A DNA stretch of 64,000 bases, from positions 1-64,000 of the forward strand of contig NZ_LGUR01000083.1 in NCBI RefSeq assembly GCF_001270495.1. The letters run 5' to 3'. Of this stretch, positions 23,901-34,288 are shown one piece after another (within the stretch, counting starts at the first letter, position 1; each line of letters begins with the position of its first letter). This stretch comes from Streptomyces viridochromogenes. GTDB lineage: Bacteria > Actinomycetota > Actinomycetes > Streptomycetales > Streptomycetaceae. A program made the position numbers and the translations under genes. Under the pieces are notes generated by a model. That model was not told the origin of the DNA and made no database searches. It saw nothing but the letters and a program-made list of their open reading frames with translations.

Positions 23901-26048
23901 TCAGCCTCCCCGCTGAGCGCCGCTTCCCTCCGGCTCCCGTACCGCCGTGGCTCCCCCGTCCTCCCGGGCCAGTCGATGCGGCCACCACACCTTCGGGCCC
24001 ACGTCCAGGAAGAGGGACGTCACCAGGACCGAGCGGACGATGAAGGTGTCCAGGAGGACGCCCAGGGCTACCGCGAAGCCGATCTCGGCGAAGGCGACCA
24101 TGGGGAGGGTGCCGAGGGCGGCGAAGGTGCCTGCCAGGACCAGGCCGGCTGAGGTGATGACCGTGCCTGTGGCGGCCAGGCCCGTGACCACGCCGGGGCG
24201 GGTGCCCTGGTGGGTGGCCTCCTCGCGGATGCGGGTGGTGAGGAAGATGTTGTAGTCGATGCCCAGCGCCACCAGGAAGACGAAGACGAAGAGGGGGAAG
24301 TCGGTCGACTCGCCCGCGTAGTCGAAGAGGTGGCGGAAGGCGAGTGCGCTGATGCCGAGTGCGGCCGCGAAGGACAGGATCACCGTGCCGATCAGGAGCA
24401 GCGGGGCGATCAGGGCGCGGAGCAGGGCGCAGAGGATCAGCAGGACCACCAGCAGGACCAGCGGGATGATCAGTATGTTGTCGTGCGTGGTCGCCTCGTC
24501 CATGTCCAGCAGGGCCGCCGTACCGCCGCCCACCTGGGCATCCGCGTCCGGCACCGCGTGGACGGCGTCCCGTACGCGTTCGACGGTCTGCTTCGCGGCC
24601 TCGCTGTCGGCGGGCGCGGTCATCGTCGCCTCGAAGAGCACCTTGCCTTCGTAGGAGGGCTTCGTGCCTGGTGGCAGGCCCAGTGAGGTGGGGACGACGC
24701 CCTCTGTTCCGGCGACGGCGCGGCCCACCTGTACCGCTTGGGCTTGGTTGCTGATGATGACCAGGGGGTCGCCGCTGCCGGCCGGGAAGTAGCGTTCGGA
24801 GATCTGCTGGCCGGTGATGGAGTCCGGTTTGTCGGTGAACGCGTCGGCGTTGCTCAGGCCCTCGGCGCGGAGTTGGATCAGGCCCAGGGAGCAGACGGCG
24901 AGTGCGATGGCCGTGACCGTCCAGACCATGCGGGGGCGGTGGGAGATACGGCGGCCCATGCGGGCCCAGACGCCTCGCGTCTCCGGGTTCTCCGTGCCCA
25001 GGTGCGGGACCACCGGCCAGAAGATCCAGCGGCCGAAGATGACCAGGAGGGCGGGGAACAGGGTCAGCATCGCGATCAGGGCGACCGCGACTCCGATCGC
25101 CGCCACCGGGCCGAGGCCGCGCGTCGAGTTCATCTCCGCCGCCAGCAGCACCAGCATGCTCAGGACGACGGTCGCGCCGGAGGCGATCACCGCCGGGCCC
25201 GCGCGGTGCAGGGCCAGGGCCATCGCCTCGTGGCGGTCCCCGTGACGGCGCAGCTCTTCTCGGTAGCGGGCCACCAGCAGTAGTGCGTAGTCCGTGCCCG
25301 CGCCGAAGACCAGGACCGTGAGGATGCCGGCGCTCTGGCCGTTCACCGTCAGGCCCCCGTGTTCCGCCAGGAGATAGATGAAGGCCTGCGCGGTGAACAG
25401 GGCGACGATCACGGAGACGAGGGGGACCAGGAGCAGGGTGGGGCTGCGGTAGGTGATCAGGAGCATGACGATGACGACCGCCATCGCCGAGAGGAGGAGC
25501 GTGGAGTCGATGCCCTCGAAGGCTTCGGAGAAGTCGGCTGAGGTGCCGCCGGGGCCCGTGATGTGCACGGCGAGCCCGGCACCGCCCGTGCCCACGATGT
25601 CCCTGATGGAGTCGACGGCCGGCGCGATGCGCTCCCAGCCCTTCTCGTCCATCGTGATCGGCACCTGGACCTGGGCCGCCCGCGGGTCCACCTCGCGGTC
25701 GAAGACCGGGCCCCGGGTCTCGGCGCCCCGGATGCCGTGGTCGGTCAGCTGCTTGAGCTGCGCCACGTCCTCGGTGATCGCCGTTCGCTCCCGGACCGTC
25801 AGGCCGCCGTCACGGGCGTAGATGACGATCGCGGGGATCTGCTCCGGCCTGAAGTTCTCGGAGACTTCCAGGACTTGAGTGGATTCCGCGGACCCCGGCA
25901 GCCAGGAGGCCGCGTCGTTGTCCTGCGCGTCGGTCAGCTTCTGCGCGAAGGGCGCCGTCAGGAACAGCGCCACCAGCCACAGCACCAGCACGACCCACTT
26001 GGCGCGCCGTCCGCAGACCAGATGCGCGATGCCTCGTGTCCCGGTCAT
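23901..26048 (-). CDS. MMPL-family membrane transporter (RND-like exporter)
   Basis: 715 residues from the ATG at 26048 (MTGTRGIAHLVCGRRAKWVVLVLWLVALF); upstream codons of the open frame fall in repeat B and are rejected. Twelve predicted membrane helices are arranged as two MMPL repeats, each with a large extracytoplasmic loop after the first helix and the family GTDYALLLVARYREE / GIDYNIFLTTRIREE pair near helix 4 of each half. Family members export lipids, siderophores or drugs using proton-motive force. There is no adjacent regulator or biosynthetic gene to indicate the substrate. It is divergent from rpe. Confidence 0.92.
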   Translation of the reverse strand: MTGTRGIAHLVCGRRAKWVVLVLWLVALFLTAPFAQKLTDAQDNDAASWLPGSAESTQVLEVSENFRPEQIPAIVIYARDGGLTVRERTAITEDVAQLKQLTDHGIRGAETRGPVFDREVDPRAAQVQVPITMDEKGWERIAPAVDSIRDIVGTGGAGLAVHITGPGGTSADFSEAFEGIDSTLLLSAMAVVIVMLLITYRSPTLLLVPLVSVIVALFTAQAFIYLLAEHGGLTVNGQSAGILTVLVFGAGTDYALLLVARYREELRRHGDRHEAMALALHRAGPAVIASGATVVLSMLVLLAAEMNSTRGLGPVAAIGVAVALIAMLTLFPALLVIFGRWIFWPVVPHLGTENPETRGVWARMGRRISHRPRMVWTVTAIALAVCSLGLIQLRAEGLSNADAFTDKPDSITGQQISERYFPAGSGDPLVIISNQAQAVQVGRAVAGTEGVVPTSLGLPPGTKPSYEGKVLFEATMTAPADSEAAKQTVERVRDAVHAVPDADAQVGGGTAALLDMDEATTHDNILIIPLVLLVVLLILCALLRALIAPLLLIGTVILSFAAALGISALAFRHLFDYAGESTDFPLFVFVFLVALGIDYNIFLTTRIREEATHQGTRPGVVTGLAATGTVITSAGLVLAGTFAALGTLPMVAFAEIGFAVALGVLLDTFIVRSVLVTSLFLDVGPKVWWPHRLAREDGGATAVREPEGSGAQRGG

Positions 26049-26095
26049 GGCCACCCCCGTAGCCGGTCGGCCGCCGAGCATGGCACGGGCGACCG

Positions 26096-26172
26096 TGCCC
26101 CGTAAGGGGCGCGGCACCGGGACACCTGCGGCTTCGCCGCGCGGGCGCGAACAGCCACGGACGGCCCCCGGC
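26096..26172. repeat. Dispersed repeat family B, copy 1 (inverted)
   Basis: On the minus strand this stretch reads CCGTGGCTGTTCGCGCCC, then GCGGCGAAGCCGCA, then GCCGCGCCCCTTACGGGGC. It is the same element as at 30068-30175 and 32408-32480. It occupies most of the gap between the MMPL gene and rpe. Confidence 0.7.
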
Positions 26173-26239
26173 GAACATACGGCCGTTTCCATCCGGGACC
26201 GATGCTGCTCACCCCCCGAGGGCATGGCAGTCTTGGGGC

Positions 26240-26926
26240 ATGGCCGCGCAGATCAACCCCAGCATCCTGTCCGCCGACTTCGCCCGCCTCGCGGACGAGG
26301 CCAAGGCGGTCGAGGGAGCCGACTTCCTCCACGTCGACGTCATGGACAACCATTTCGTCCCGAACCTCACGCTCGGCGTGCCGGTCGTAGAGTCCCTGGC
26401 CCGTGCGACGGACACCCCGCTGGACTGCCATCTGATGATCGAGGCCCCCGATCGGTGGGCGCCCCAGTACGTGGAAGCGGGGGCCTCCTCCGTCACCTTC
26501 CATGTCGAGGCCGCCGCGGCCCCCGTGCGGCTCGCTCGGGAGATCCGGGCCAAGGGCGCCCGTGCCTCCATGGCGCTCAAGCCCGCGACGCCCATCGAGC
26601 CGTACGAGGATCTGCTCCCCGAACTCGACATGCTGCTGATCATGACGGTCGAGCCGGGCTTCGGTGGTCAGGCGTTTCTCGACATCATGCTTCCGAAGAT
26701 TCGCCGCACCCGCGAGTTGATCAGCAAGCACGGCCTTCAGCTGTGGCTCCAGGTGGACGGCGGAGTCTCCGCCTCGACCATCGAGCGGTGCGCCGAGGCG
26801 GGCGCCGATGTGTTTGTCGCCGGTTCGGCGGTCTACGGGGCCGAGGACCCCGCCGAAGCGGTCCGTGCGTTGCGTGCCCGGGCGGACGCGGTCACGAAGA
26901 CCGCAGCCTGGGCATGCGACCACTGA
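26240..26926 (+). CDS. rpe: Ribulose-phosphate 3-epimerase
   Basis: 228 residues, TIM barrel. The metal-binding [12 protein letters not shown] (about 34-45), the DCHLMIE segment, [10 protein letters not shown] (about 135-144) and VDGGVS are all present. It interconverts ribulose 5-phosphate and xylulose 5-phosphate in the pentose phosphate pathway. It is followed 78 bp later by a SorC-family regulator, a neighbour that may sense a sugar phosphate of the same pathway. Confidence 0.97.
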   Translation: MAAQINPSILSADFARLADEAKAVEGADFLHVDVMDNHFVPNLTLGVPVVESLARATDTPLDCHLMIEAPDRWAPQYVEAGASSVTFHVEAAAAPVRLAREIRAKGARASMALKPATPIEPYEDLLPELDMLLIMTVEPGFGGQAFLDIMLPKIRRTRELISKHGLQLWLQVDGGVSASTIERCAEAGADVFVAGSAVYGAEDPAEAVRALRARADAVTKTAAWACDH

Positions 26927-27004
26927 GCCAAGGGAACGTGAACGGCGCCCATCAGGGCGGATCAAGAGCGCCGGATCTGCAAGGATGAACGGCGAATCCA
27001 GAGT

Positions 27005-28048
27005 GTGAACAGCAGTGAGGAGATCGCCGTGTCGGGTATGTCGGCGGGCCGGTCAGCCATGCGGATGGGACCCGCTGAGCTGGTGCAGGCGGCGGCTATG
27101 GCCCGCCGCTTCTACCTCGAGGGCAAATCCAAGATCCAGATCGCGGAGGAGTTCGGCGTCAGCCGCTTCAAGGTGGCCCGGGTCCTGGAGACCGCTCTCG
27201 AACGGGATCTGGTGCGCATCGAGATCCGTGTGCCGGCCGAGCTGGACGCGGAGCGCTCGGACGCGCTGCGCGCCCGCTACGGCCTCAGGCACGCCGTCGT
27301 GGTCGAGTCCCCGGCCGAGGCCGAGGAGACGCCCGACCCCGAGAACCTGGGAGAAGTGGCCGCCGACCTGCTCGGCGAGCTCGTGAACGAAGGCGATGTG
27401 CTGGGCCTTGCCTGGGGCCGGTCCACCATCCACATGGCGGCCGCTCTCGACCGGCTGCCGCCCTGCACCGTCGTGCAGCTGACGGGCGTGTACGACGCCG
27501 GGACCGCGGAACGCGGTTCCGTCGAGGCGGTGCGCCGGGCCGCCCAGGTCTCCGGCGGCGACGCCCACCCCATCTACGCGCCGATGCTGCTGCCGGACGC
27601 GGCCACCGCGGCGGCGCTGCGCCACCAGACCGGGATCGCCCGGGCCTTCGAGTACTTCGACAAGGTCACGGTCGCCTGCGTCTCCATCGGCTCCTGGGAG
27701 CCCGGTATCTCGACGGTGCACGACATGCTCAGCGACGAGGAGCGGGCCCACTACGCCTCGCTCGGCGTCGCCGCCGAGATGTCCGCGCACCTCTTCGACA
27801 CCGAGGGACGCCGGGTCGGACGGGACCTCGGGGAGCGGTGCATCACCGTGAAGGCGGACCAGCTCCGCCGTATCCCGGAGGTCGTCGCGATCGCGGGTGG
27901 CGCGCGCAAGGCCGCCGCGATCGACGCGGTGCTGCGGTCCGGGCTCGTGACCAGCCTGGTGACGGACACGTCGGCCGCGGATGTGCTGATGACGGCGGGG
28001 CCGACCCCGAGGTCGACGCTCAACAGGGCTGACCCGGACGGACAGTGA
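27005..28048 (+). CDS. SorC/CggR-type sugar-binding transcriptional regulator
   Basis: 347 residues. An N-terminal helix-turn-helix (about 33-75; YLEGKSKIQIAEEFGVSRFK) is followed by a SorC effector domain (about 85-340) with GDVLGLAWGRSTIHMA and the C-terminal VVAIAGGARKAAAIDAVL, the usual sugar-phosphate site. The GTG at 27005 gives the longest plausible protein; a second GTG (VSGMSAG) and ATGs follow within 25 codons. It lies downstream of rpe in the same direction and may regulate pentose or central sugar phosphate metabolism. Ligand unknown. Confidence 0.88.
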   Translation: MNSSEEIAVSGMSAGRSAMRMGPAELVQAAAMARRFYLEGKSKIQIAEEFGVSRFKVARVLETALERDLVRIEIRVPAELDAERSDALRARYGLRHAVVVESPAEAEETPDPENLGEVAADLLGELVNEGDVLGLAWGRSTIHMAAALDRLPPCTVVQLTGVYDAGTAERGSVEAVRRAAQVSGGDAHPIYAPMLLPDAATAAALRHQTGIARAFEYFDKVTVACVSIGSWEPGISTVHDMLSDEERAHYASLGVAAEMSAHLFDTEGRRVGRDLGERCITVKADQLRRIPEVVAIAGGARKAAAIDAVLRSGLVTSLVTDTSAADVLMTAGPTPRSTLNRADPDGQ

Positions 28049-28125
28049 CGGTGTGTCAGGAGGGGGACGGTCCGGTGGCCGTCCCCCTCGTTCGTCGACG
28101 ATCACTATGACTTGGCGGTACTGAG

Positions 28126-28437
28126 ATGACCGACCTCGCGGTCACGCTGGACCTCGACGGGGTCATGGACAAGGCGGGCCTGATGGACCGTTGTGCCGTG
28201 ACCCTGGAGTTGCCCGACTGGTTCGGCCGCAACTGGGACGCCCTCGCCGACAGCCTCGCCGATCCCTCCGTGTGGCCGAGGGAGGCCGCGGACGGGCTGC
28301 TGGTCGTCGTACGGAACTGGCAGCCGTACGCGAAGGCGCGGCCCGAGGAGTGGGAGATCGCCCAGGAGGTGTTCTCCGCGGCCGTGGACCGGGCGCCGTC
28401 GCTCACCGTGATGCTCGCTCTCGGAGGATCCTCCTAG
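28126..28437 (+). CDS. Barstar-family ribonuclease inhibitor, orphan
   Basis: 103 residues matching barstar (RNAse_inhibitor): DLDGVMDKAGLMDRC, then LPDWFGRNWDALADSLAD, the conserved Tyr/Phe-Trp-Asp interface helix, then the WEIAQEVFSAAV helix. Barstar proteins bind barnase-like secreted RNases and keep them inactive in the producer. No RNase gene is adjacent, so it may guard against an RNase encoded elsewhere or an imported toxin, or have moved to another role. It sits between the SorC regulator and guaB1. Confidence 0.88.
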   Translation: MTDLAVTLDLDGVMDKAGLMDRCAVTLELPDWFGRNWDALADSLADPSVWPREAADGLLVVVRNWQPYAKARPEEWEIAQEVFSAAVDRAPSLTVMLALGGSS

Positions 28438-28526
28438 TGCCCCTTTGACCTGCTCGTATGAAGCGACCGTGCATCGCATTCCGGTCAGCATGGGACAATG
28501 AAGTACGTGCTCTTCCCCCTGGCTGA

Positions 28527-30011
<1,485 letters not shown>

Positions 30012-30067
30012 CGCCTCGTCAACGCCGTTCCACCCAAGAGCTCGGGTGTAGCTGTATGACGGCGACG

Positions 30068-30175
30068 GCGGGTAGTTCGTGGCTGGTCGCGCCCTCGCGG
30101 CGGAGCCCGCAAATCGATACAGCCCCGCGCCCCTGAGGTACGTGCAGCAGACGCCCCTTCAGGGGCGCGGGGAAC
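30068..30175. repeat. Dispersed repeat family B, copy 2, in the guaB1-permease gap
   Basis: Plus strand: TTCGTGGCTGGTCGCGCCC, GCGGCGGAGCCCGCAAATC, then GCCCCGCGCCCCTGA and, after about 20 bp, CGCCCCTTCAGGGGCGCGGGG, which form a long hairpin. It is the fullest of three copies. The rest of the 418-bp gap (30012-30429) shows no gene. Its right end holds the permease promoter region and a GAAGGAG Shine-Dalgarno sequence. Confidence 0.75.
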
Positions 30176-30429
30176 TGCCCGACCAGCACCCACGCACCCG
30201 CACCGTGCAACGGTCGAAAGCCGCCGCGCAACGAACACCCACCGAGCCCCCAGGAACGCAATGATCTTGCGGGCATGCGCAAGGTTGCTGCATTTCACCA
30301 GCAACGCCGATCGCCCTAGGCTGTCGCCTCGTACGTGGCGTGGCAGGGACCCCGCTCGGTGGGTTCCTGTTGTCGCAGGGTGCCGCCGGTCCCCGCCGCC
30401 CTCACAGGCAGCGACGAAGGAGTCAGCGC

Positions 30430-31935
30430 GTGCTCGATCAAGGCGCACCCCCGCAGAACCGCCCCAAGACAGGCCCACCGTCCCCGGGTGTCGGTGCGCG
30501 CCTCATGCGTCGCAAGCCCGTGGAACACCTGGTCGCAGAGGGTGGTCAGGGCGAGGGAGGGTCCCTGAGACGCTCCCTCGGCATGTGGCAGCTCACCATG
30601 ATCAGCATCGGTGCCACCCTCGGCACCGGCATCTTCGTCGTCCTCGGCGACGCCGTCCCGGAGGCCGGTCCCGCCGTCACCCTGGCCTTCGTGATCGCCG
30701 GCCTCACGGCACTGTTCTCCGCCCTGTCGTACGCCGAGCTGGCCGGCAGCATCCCGGTCGCCGGCTCCTCGTACTCGTATGCGTACGCAACGATGGGTGA
30801 ACTCGTCGCCTGGGTCTGCGGCTGGTGCCTGGTGCTGGAGTACGGCGTCTCGGTGGCCGCCGTGGCCGTCGGCTGGGGCGAGTACCTCAACGAGCTGCTC
30901 AACGGGACCATAGGCGTCACCATCCCGGCCGTGCTGTCCTCGGCCCCCGGCGAGGGCGGGATCATCAACCTGCCCGCGTTGATCGTCGTCCTGCTGGCGA
31001 TGGTGTTCCTGCTCGGCGGCGTCCGGGAGTCCGCCCGCGCGAACACGATCATGGTGGCGGTCAAGATCGCCGCCCTGGTGCTGTTCTGCGCGGTCGGCTT
31101 CATGGGCTTCAAGTCCGGCAACTACAAGGACTTCATGCCGCTCGGCATGGCAGGCGTGAGTGCCGCGGGCGCGACGCTCTTCTTCTCGTACATCGGCTTC
31201 GACGCCGCCTCCACCGCCGGTGAGGAGGCGAAGGACCCCAAGCGGGACCTGCCGCGGGCGATCATGCTCTCGCTGATCATCGTGACCGCGCTGTACGTGC
31301 TCGTCGCGGGTGTCGCCGTCGGCGCCTGGAACTGGACCAAGTTCGAGGGCTCCGAGGCATCCCTCGCCGCGATCATGAACGACGTCAGCGGCCAGAGCTT
31401 CTGGGGCACGCTGCTGGCCCTCGGCGCCGTGATCTCCATCGCGAGCGTCGTGCTCACCGTGCTCTACGGCCAGACCCGCATCCTGTTCGCGATGTCCCGT
31501 GACGGCCTGGTGCCGAAGGCGCTCGGCAAGGTCCACCGGAAGACCGGTGCGCCGCGCCTCAACACGATCATCGTGTCGCTGTTCTGCGGTGCGCTCGCCG
31601 CCCTCATCCCGCTGGGCAAGCTCGTCGACGCCACCAGCATCGGCACGCTGTTCGCCTTCGCGCTGGTCAACATCGCGGTGATCGTCCTGCGTTACCGGCG
31701 ACCCGAGCTCGAGCGCACGTTCAGGGTGCCGTTCGGGCCGGTGCTGCCGGTGCTGGGCTTCCTGTTCTGCGCGTACAACATGTTCAGCCTCGACACTGTC
31801 ACCTGGGTCGTCTTCGGGTGCTGGATGGCCGCCGGTCTCGTGGTCTACTTCGGGTACGGCTATCGCCGTTCGCGCCTTGCCACGGCGGGCGCCCCAGTCG
31901 CCCCCGACGCCTCAGTCGCACCAGAAGTGAAGTGA
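30430..31935 (+). CDS. APC-superfamily amino acid permease (cationic amino acid transporter type)
   Basis: 501 residues from the GTG at 30430 (GAAGGAG Shine-Dalgarno sequence 7 nt upstream). About 12-13 membrane helices. The first helix carries the APC substrate motif ISIGATLGTGIFVVLG, and helix 6 has FFSYIGFDAASTAGEEAKDP, typical of the CAT subfamily for basic amino acids. It is followed 10 bp later by an Lrp-type regulator, and 3 kb further by a DavA/DavB-like pair that degrades basic amino acids, so arginine or lysine uptake is a reasonable guess. Confidence 0.9.
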   Translation: MLDQGAPPQNRPKTGPPSPGVGARLMRRKPVEHLVAEGGQGEGGSLRRSLGMWQLTMISIGATLGTGIFVVLGDAVPEAGPAVTLAFVIAGLTALFSALSYAELAGSIPVAGSSYSYAYATMGELVAWVCGWCLVLEYGVSVAAVAVGWGEYLNELLNGTIGVTIPAVLSSAPGEGGIINLPALIVVLLAMVFLLGGVRESARANTIMVAVKIAALVLFCAVGFMGFKSGNYKDFMPLGMAGVSAAGATLFFSYIGFDAASTAGEEAKDPKRDLPRAIMLSLIIVTALYVLVAGVAVGAWNWTKFEGSEASLAAIMNDVSGQSFWGTLLALGAVISIASVVLTVLYGQTRILFAMSRDGLVPKALGKVHRKTGAPRLNTIIVSLFCGALAALIPLGKLVDATSIGTLFAFALVNIAVIVLRYRRPELERTFRVPFGPVLPVLGFLFCAYNMFSLDTVTWVVFGCWMAAGLVVYFGYGYRRSRLATAGAPVAPDASVAPEVK

Positions 31936-31945
31936 ACCACCCGCA

Positions 31946-32398
31946 GTGCTGAACGATCTCGACGAACGCATCGTGCACGCCCTCGCCGAGGACGCCCGCC
32001 GCTCCTACGCGGACATCGGGCAACTCGTCGGCCTGTCCGCGCCCGCCGTGAAACGGCGCGTGGACCGGCTGCGCGCGACCGGGGCCATCACCGGGTTCAC
32101 CGTACGGGTGGACCCCTCGGCACTCGGCTGGGAGACCGAGGGGTTCGTCGAGATCTACTGCCGGCACAACACCTCGCCGGACACGATTCGGCGGGGCCTG
32201 GAGCGGTATCAGGAGGTCGTGGCCGCGTCCACCGTCACCGGGGACGCCGACGCCGTCGTCCAGGTCTTCGCCTCCGACATGCGGCACTTCGAGCGGGTCC
32301 TGGAACGGATCGCGGGGGAGCCGTTCGTCGAGCGGACCAAGTCGGTGCTGGTGCTTTCGCCGCTGCTGCGAAGGTTCTCTTCCGGGTCGCCTACGTAG
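31946..32398 (+). CDS. Lrp/AsnC-family transcriptional regulator
   Basis: 150 residues from the GTG at 31946. An N-terminal winged helix-turn-helix (about 3-50, YADIGQLVGLSAPAVKRRVDRL) and a C-terminal RAM/AsnC ligand domain (about 65-140) with GDADAVVQVFASD, the usual amino-acid pocket loop. It lies 10 bp after the permease and is likely co-transcribed, so it probably controls the permease in response to the transported amino acid. Confidence 0.92.
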   Translation: MLNDLDERIVHALAEDARRSYADIGQLVGLSAPAVKRRVDRLRATGAITGFTVRVDPSALGWETEGFVEIYCRHNTSPDTIRRGLERYQEVVAASTVTGDADAVVQVFASDMRHFERVLERIAGEPFVERTKSVLVLSPLLRRFSSGSPT

Positions 32399-32407
32399 AT
32401 CGTCGGC

Positions 32408-32480
32408 TGCCGGTGGGCGGGGGCCGGTCGCGCCCAGGCGGCGGAGCCGCACATCTATACGGCCCCGCGCCTCTCAAGGG
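32408..32480. repeat. Dispersed repeat family B, copy 3
   Basis: Contains GGCCGGTCGCGCCC, GGCGGCGGAGCCGCACATCT and GGCCCCGCGCCTCTCAAGGG. It lies downstream of the Lrp gene and runs into the last codons of the convergent SRPBCC gene, whose C-terminus (EDALERRGAV) is encoded within it. Confidence 0.7.
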
Positions 32481-32832
32481 CGTCTTCGCCGACCTTTCTC
32501 ACCATGCGCCGGATGACCCATGCGTGGCCGCCCGTTCCGATCACCAGGAGCCGGTAGAGGCGGCCCGTCCACCCCGGGAAGTCGGCCCTGGTCTCGGCGC
32601 GCACCCGGGTGCGGTCGACTCCCGCCTCCTCCAGTCGGAAGATCAAGGCGTACGTCGAGAAGCGGTGGCTTCCGCCGAAGGCCAGCTCCTTGCCCGGTAC
32701 CGCGGTGACCATGCGGAACGCGGGGTGGTCGACGGTTTCGCGGATGGCCTGCCAGACGGCGTCCGACGCCGCGACGACGATCGACGTGTGGGTGCTGACG
32801 TACGGCAGGTCGGGGATCTCGGTGGCGTCCAT
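32455..32832 (-). CDS. SRPBCC / START-like small protein
   Basis: 125 residues from the ATG at 32832 (MDATEIPDLPYVSTHTS). The pattern SIVVAASDAVWQAIRETVDHPAFRMV, then beta strands with GSHRFSTYALIF and a long C-terminal helix, fits the polyketide-cyclase/START-like fold, which holds a hydrophobic ligand. An alternative GTG at 32862 adds 10 residues. Its last codons lie inside repeat B, so the natural C-terminus may have been replaced. Ligand and role unknown. Confidence 0.7.
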   Translation of the reverse strand: MDATEIPDLPYVSTHTSIVVAASDAVWQAIRETVDHPAFRMVTAVPGKELAFGGSHRFSTYALIFRLEEAGVDRTRVRAETRADFPGWTGRLYRLLVIGTGGHAWVIRRMVRKVGEDALERRGAV

Positions 32833-33088
32833 GCCGGAAGTCTCGCGCGCGGCCTCGCGCACCGGCGTCCTCCCCCCGGGCCGATGTCCCCCGCCGCTCG
32901 GCGGAGGCGCGTGGCGTCGAACTCCTCCTGGCGGAGGGCGCCCGGCGGAATTGCCGCTGCGCCCCTGCCCCCGGCCCGCCTACCATCGATGCCATGACCT
33001 GGCGACATTGATCCACCAGCCGTGCCTCCCGAGGGCCGCCTCGGACGCCGTACCCCCGGTGTCCGAACAGTCCCTGCGGGAAGGCCCC

Positions 33089-34288
33089 ATGACACTCTCA
33101 CCTGCGCGTGTGCCCGCCACCGGCGTCCGGCGGCTCACGGTCACGCTGTACGGCTATTCGTTCCTCGACGACTTCGTCCTGCTCTACCCGGTGTACGCGC
33201 TGCTGTTCGCCGACACCGGCATGTCGCTCTGGCAGATCTCCTCCCTGTTCGCCCTGTGGTCGATCACCGGCGTCCTGCTGGAGGTCCCCTCCGGCGCCTG
33301 GGCCGACGCCGTCTCGCGGCGGCTGCTGTTGTGGCTCGGCCCGCTGCTCACGGCCGCCGGCTTCGGGCTGTGGGTGCTGCTCCCCTCGTACTGGGCCTTC
33401 GCCCTCGGCTTCGTCCTGTGGGGGGCCGGCGGAGCGCTCGGTTCCGGTGCGCTGGAGGCGCTGGTCTACGACGAGCTGGACCGGCTCGGTGCCGCCGACC
33501 GGTATGCGCGGGTCATGGGCCGGGCCCGGGCCGCGCGACTGGTGGCCACGATGGCCTCCGTCGGCCTCGCCGGGCCTGTCATCGCGCTGGGTGGCTATCC
33601 GGCCGTCGGCGCGGCGAGCGTGCTGGCCTGTCTCTTGACGGCCGCCACGGCGACCCGGTTCCCGGAGCACCGGGTACGGCCGGAGACGGGGGAGGAGGGC
33701 TGGGCGACGACGCTGCGGACCGGGCTCGCCGAGGTCCGCGAGGACCGTTCCGTGCGCGGTGCGCTGCTGCTGCTGGTCCCCGCCGTCGCCGCCGTATGGG
33801 GCGCGCTCGACGAGTACACCCCGCTGCTGGTCCGGGACCTCGGCGTCGCCGAGGCGACCGTGCCCTGGCTGATCCTGCTGATCTGGGCGGGCGTCACCGC
33901 CGGAAGCCTCCTGGCCGGACCGGCCGAACGCCTCGGCGCGAGAGGGCTCGCGGCGCTGCTCGCGGGCGCCGCGCTCGCCCTGGCCGTGGGAGCCGCGGCC
34001 GGCACAGTGGCCGGCATCGCCCTCGTCGGCCTCGCCTTCGGCGGGTTCCAGCTGGCCGAGGTGCTGGCCGACGTCCGTCTCCAGCACCGGATCCACGAGT
34101 CCCGCCGGGCCACCCTCACCTCCGTGGCGAGCCTGGGCACGGAGCTGGCCACGGTCGCCACCTTCGGCCTGTACGCGCTGCTCGGTACGGGTGCGGCGCA
34201 CAGCACGGTCTTCGCGGTGCTGGCGATCCCGTACGCGGTGACCGCGCTGGGGCTGGCTAGAAGTCGGGCCGCCACGGCACGACCGTGA
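33089..34288 (+). CDS. MFS transporter
   Basis: 399 residues from the ATG at 33089; a GTG ten codons earlier (VSEQSLREGP) is an alternative. Twelve predicted helices with an MFS loop 2-3 pattern (GAWADAVSRRLLL) and an intracellular central loop. Begins VRRLTVTLYGYSFLDDFVLLYPVY. It is probably a drug or metabolite exporter; no substrate clue. Its 3' end overlaps the convergent secreted-protein gene by 32 bp. Confidence 0.88.
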   Translation: MTLSPARVPATGVRRLTVTLYGYSFLDDFVLLYPVYALLFADTGMSLWQISSLFALWSITGVLLEVPSGAWADAVSRRLLLWLGPLLTAAGFGLWVLLPSYWAFALGFVLWGAGGALGSGALEALVYDELDRLGAADRYARVMGRARAARLVATMASVGLAGPVIALGGYPAVGAASVLACLLTAATATRFPEHRVRPETGEEGWATTLRTGLAEVREDRSVRGALLLLVPAVAAVWGALDEYTPLLVRDLGVAEATVPWLILLIWAGVTAGSLLAGPAERLGARGLAALLAGAALALAVGAAAGTVAGIALVGLAFGGFQLAEVLADVRLQHRIHESRRATLTSVASLGTELATVATFGLYALLGTGAAHSTVFAVLAIPYAVTALGLARSRAATARP

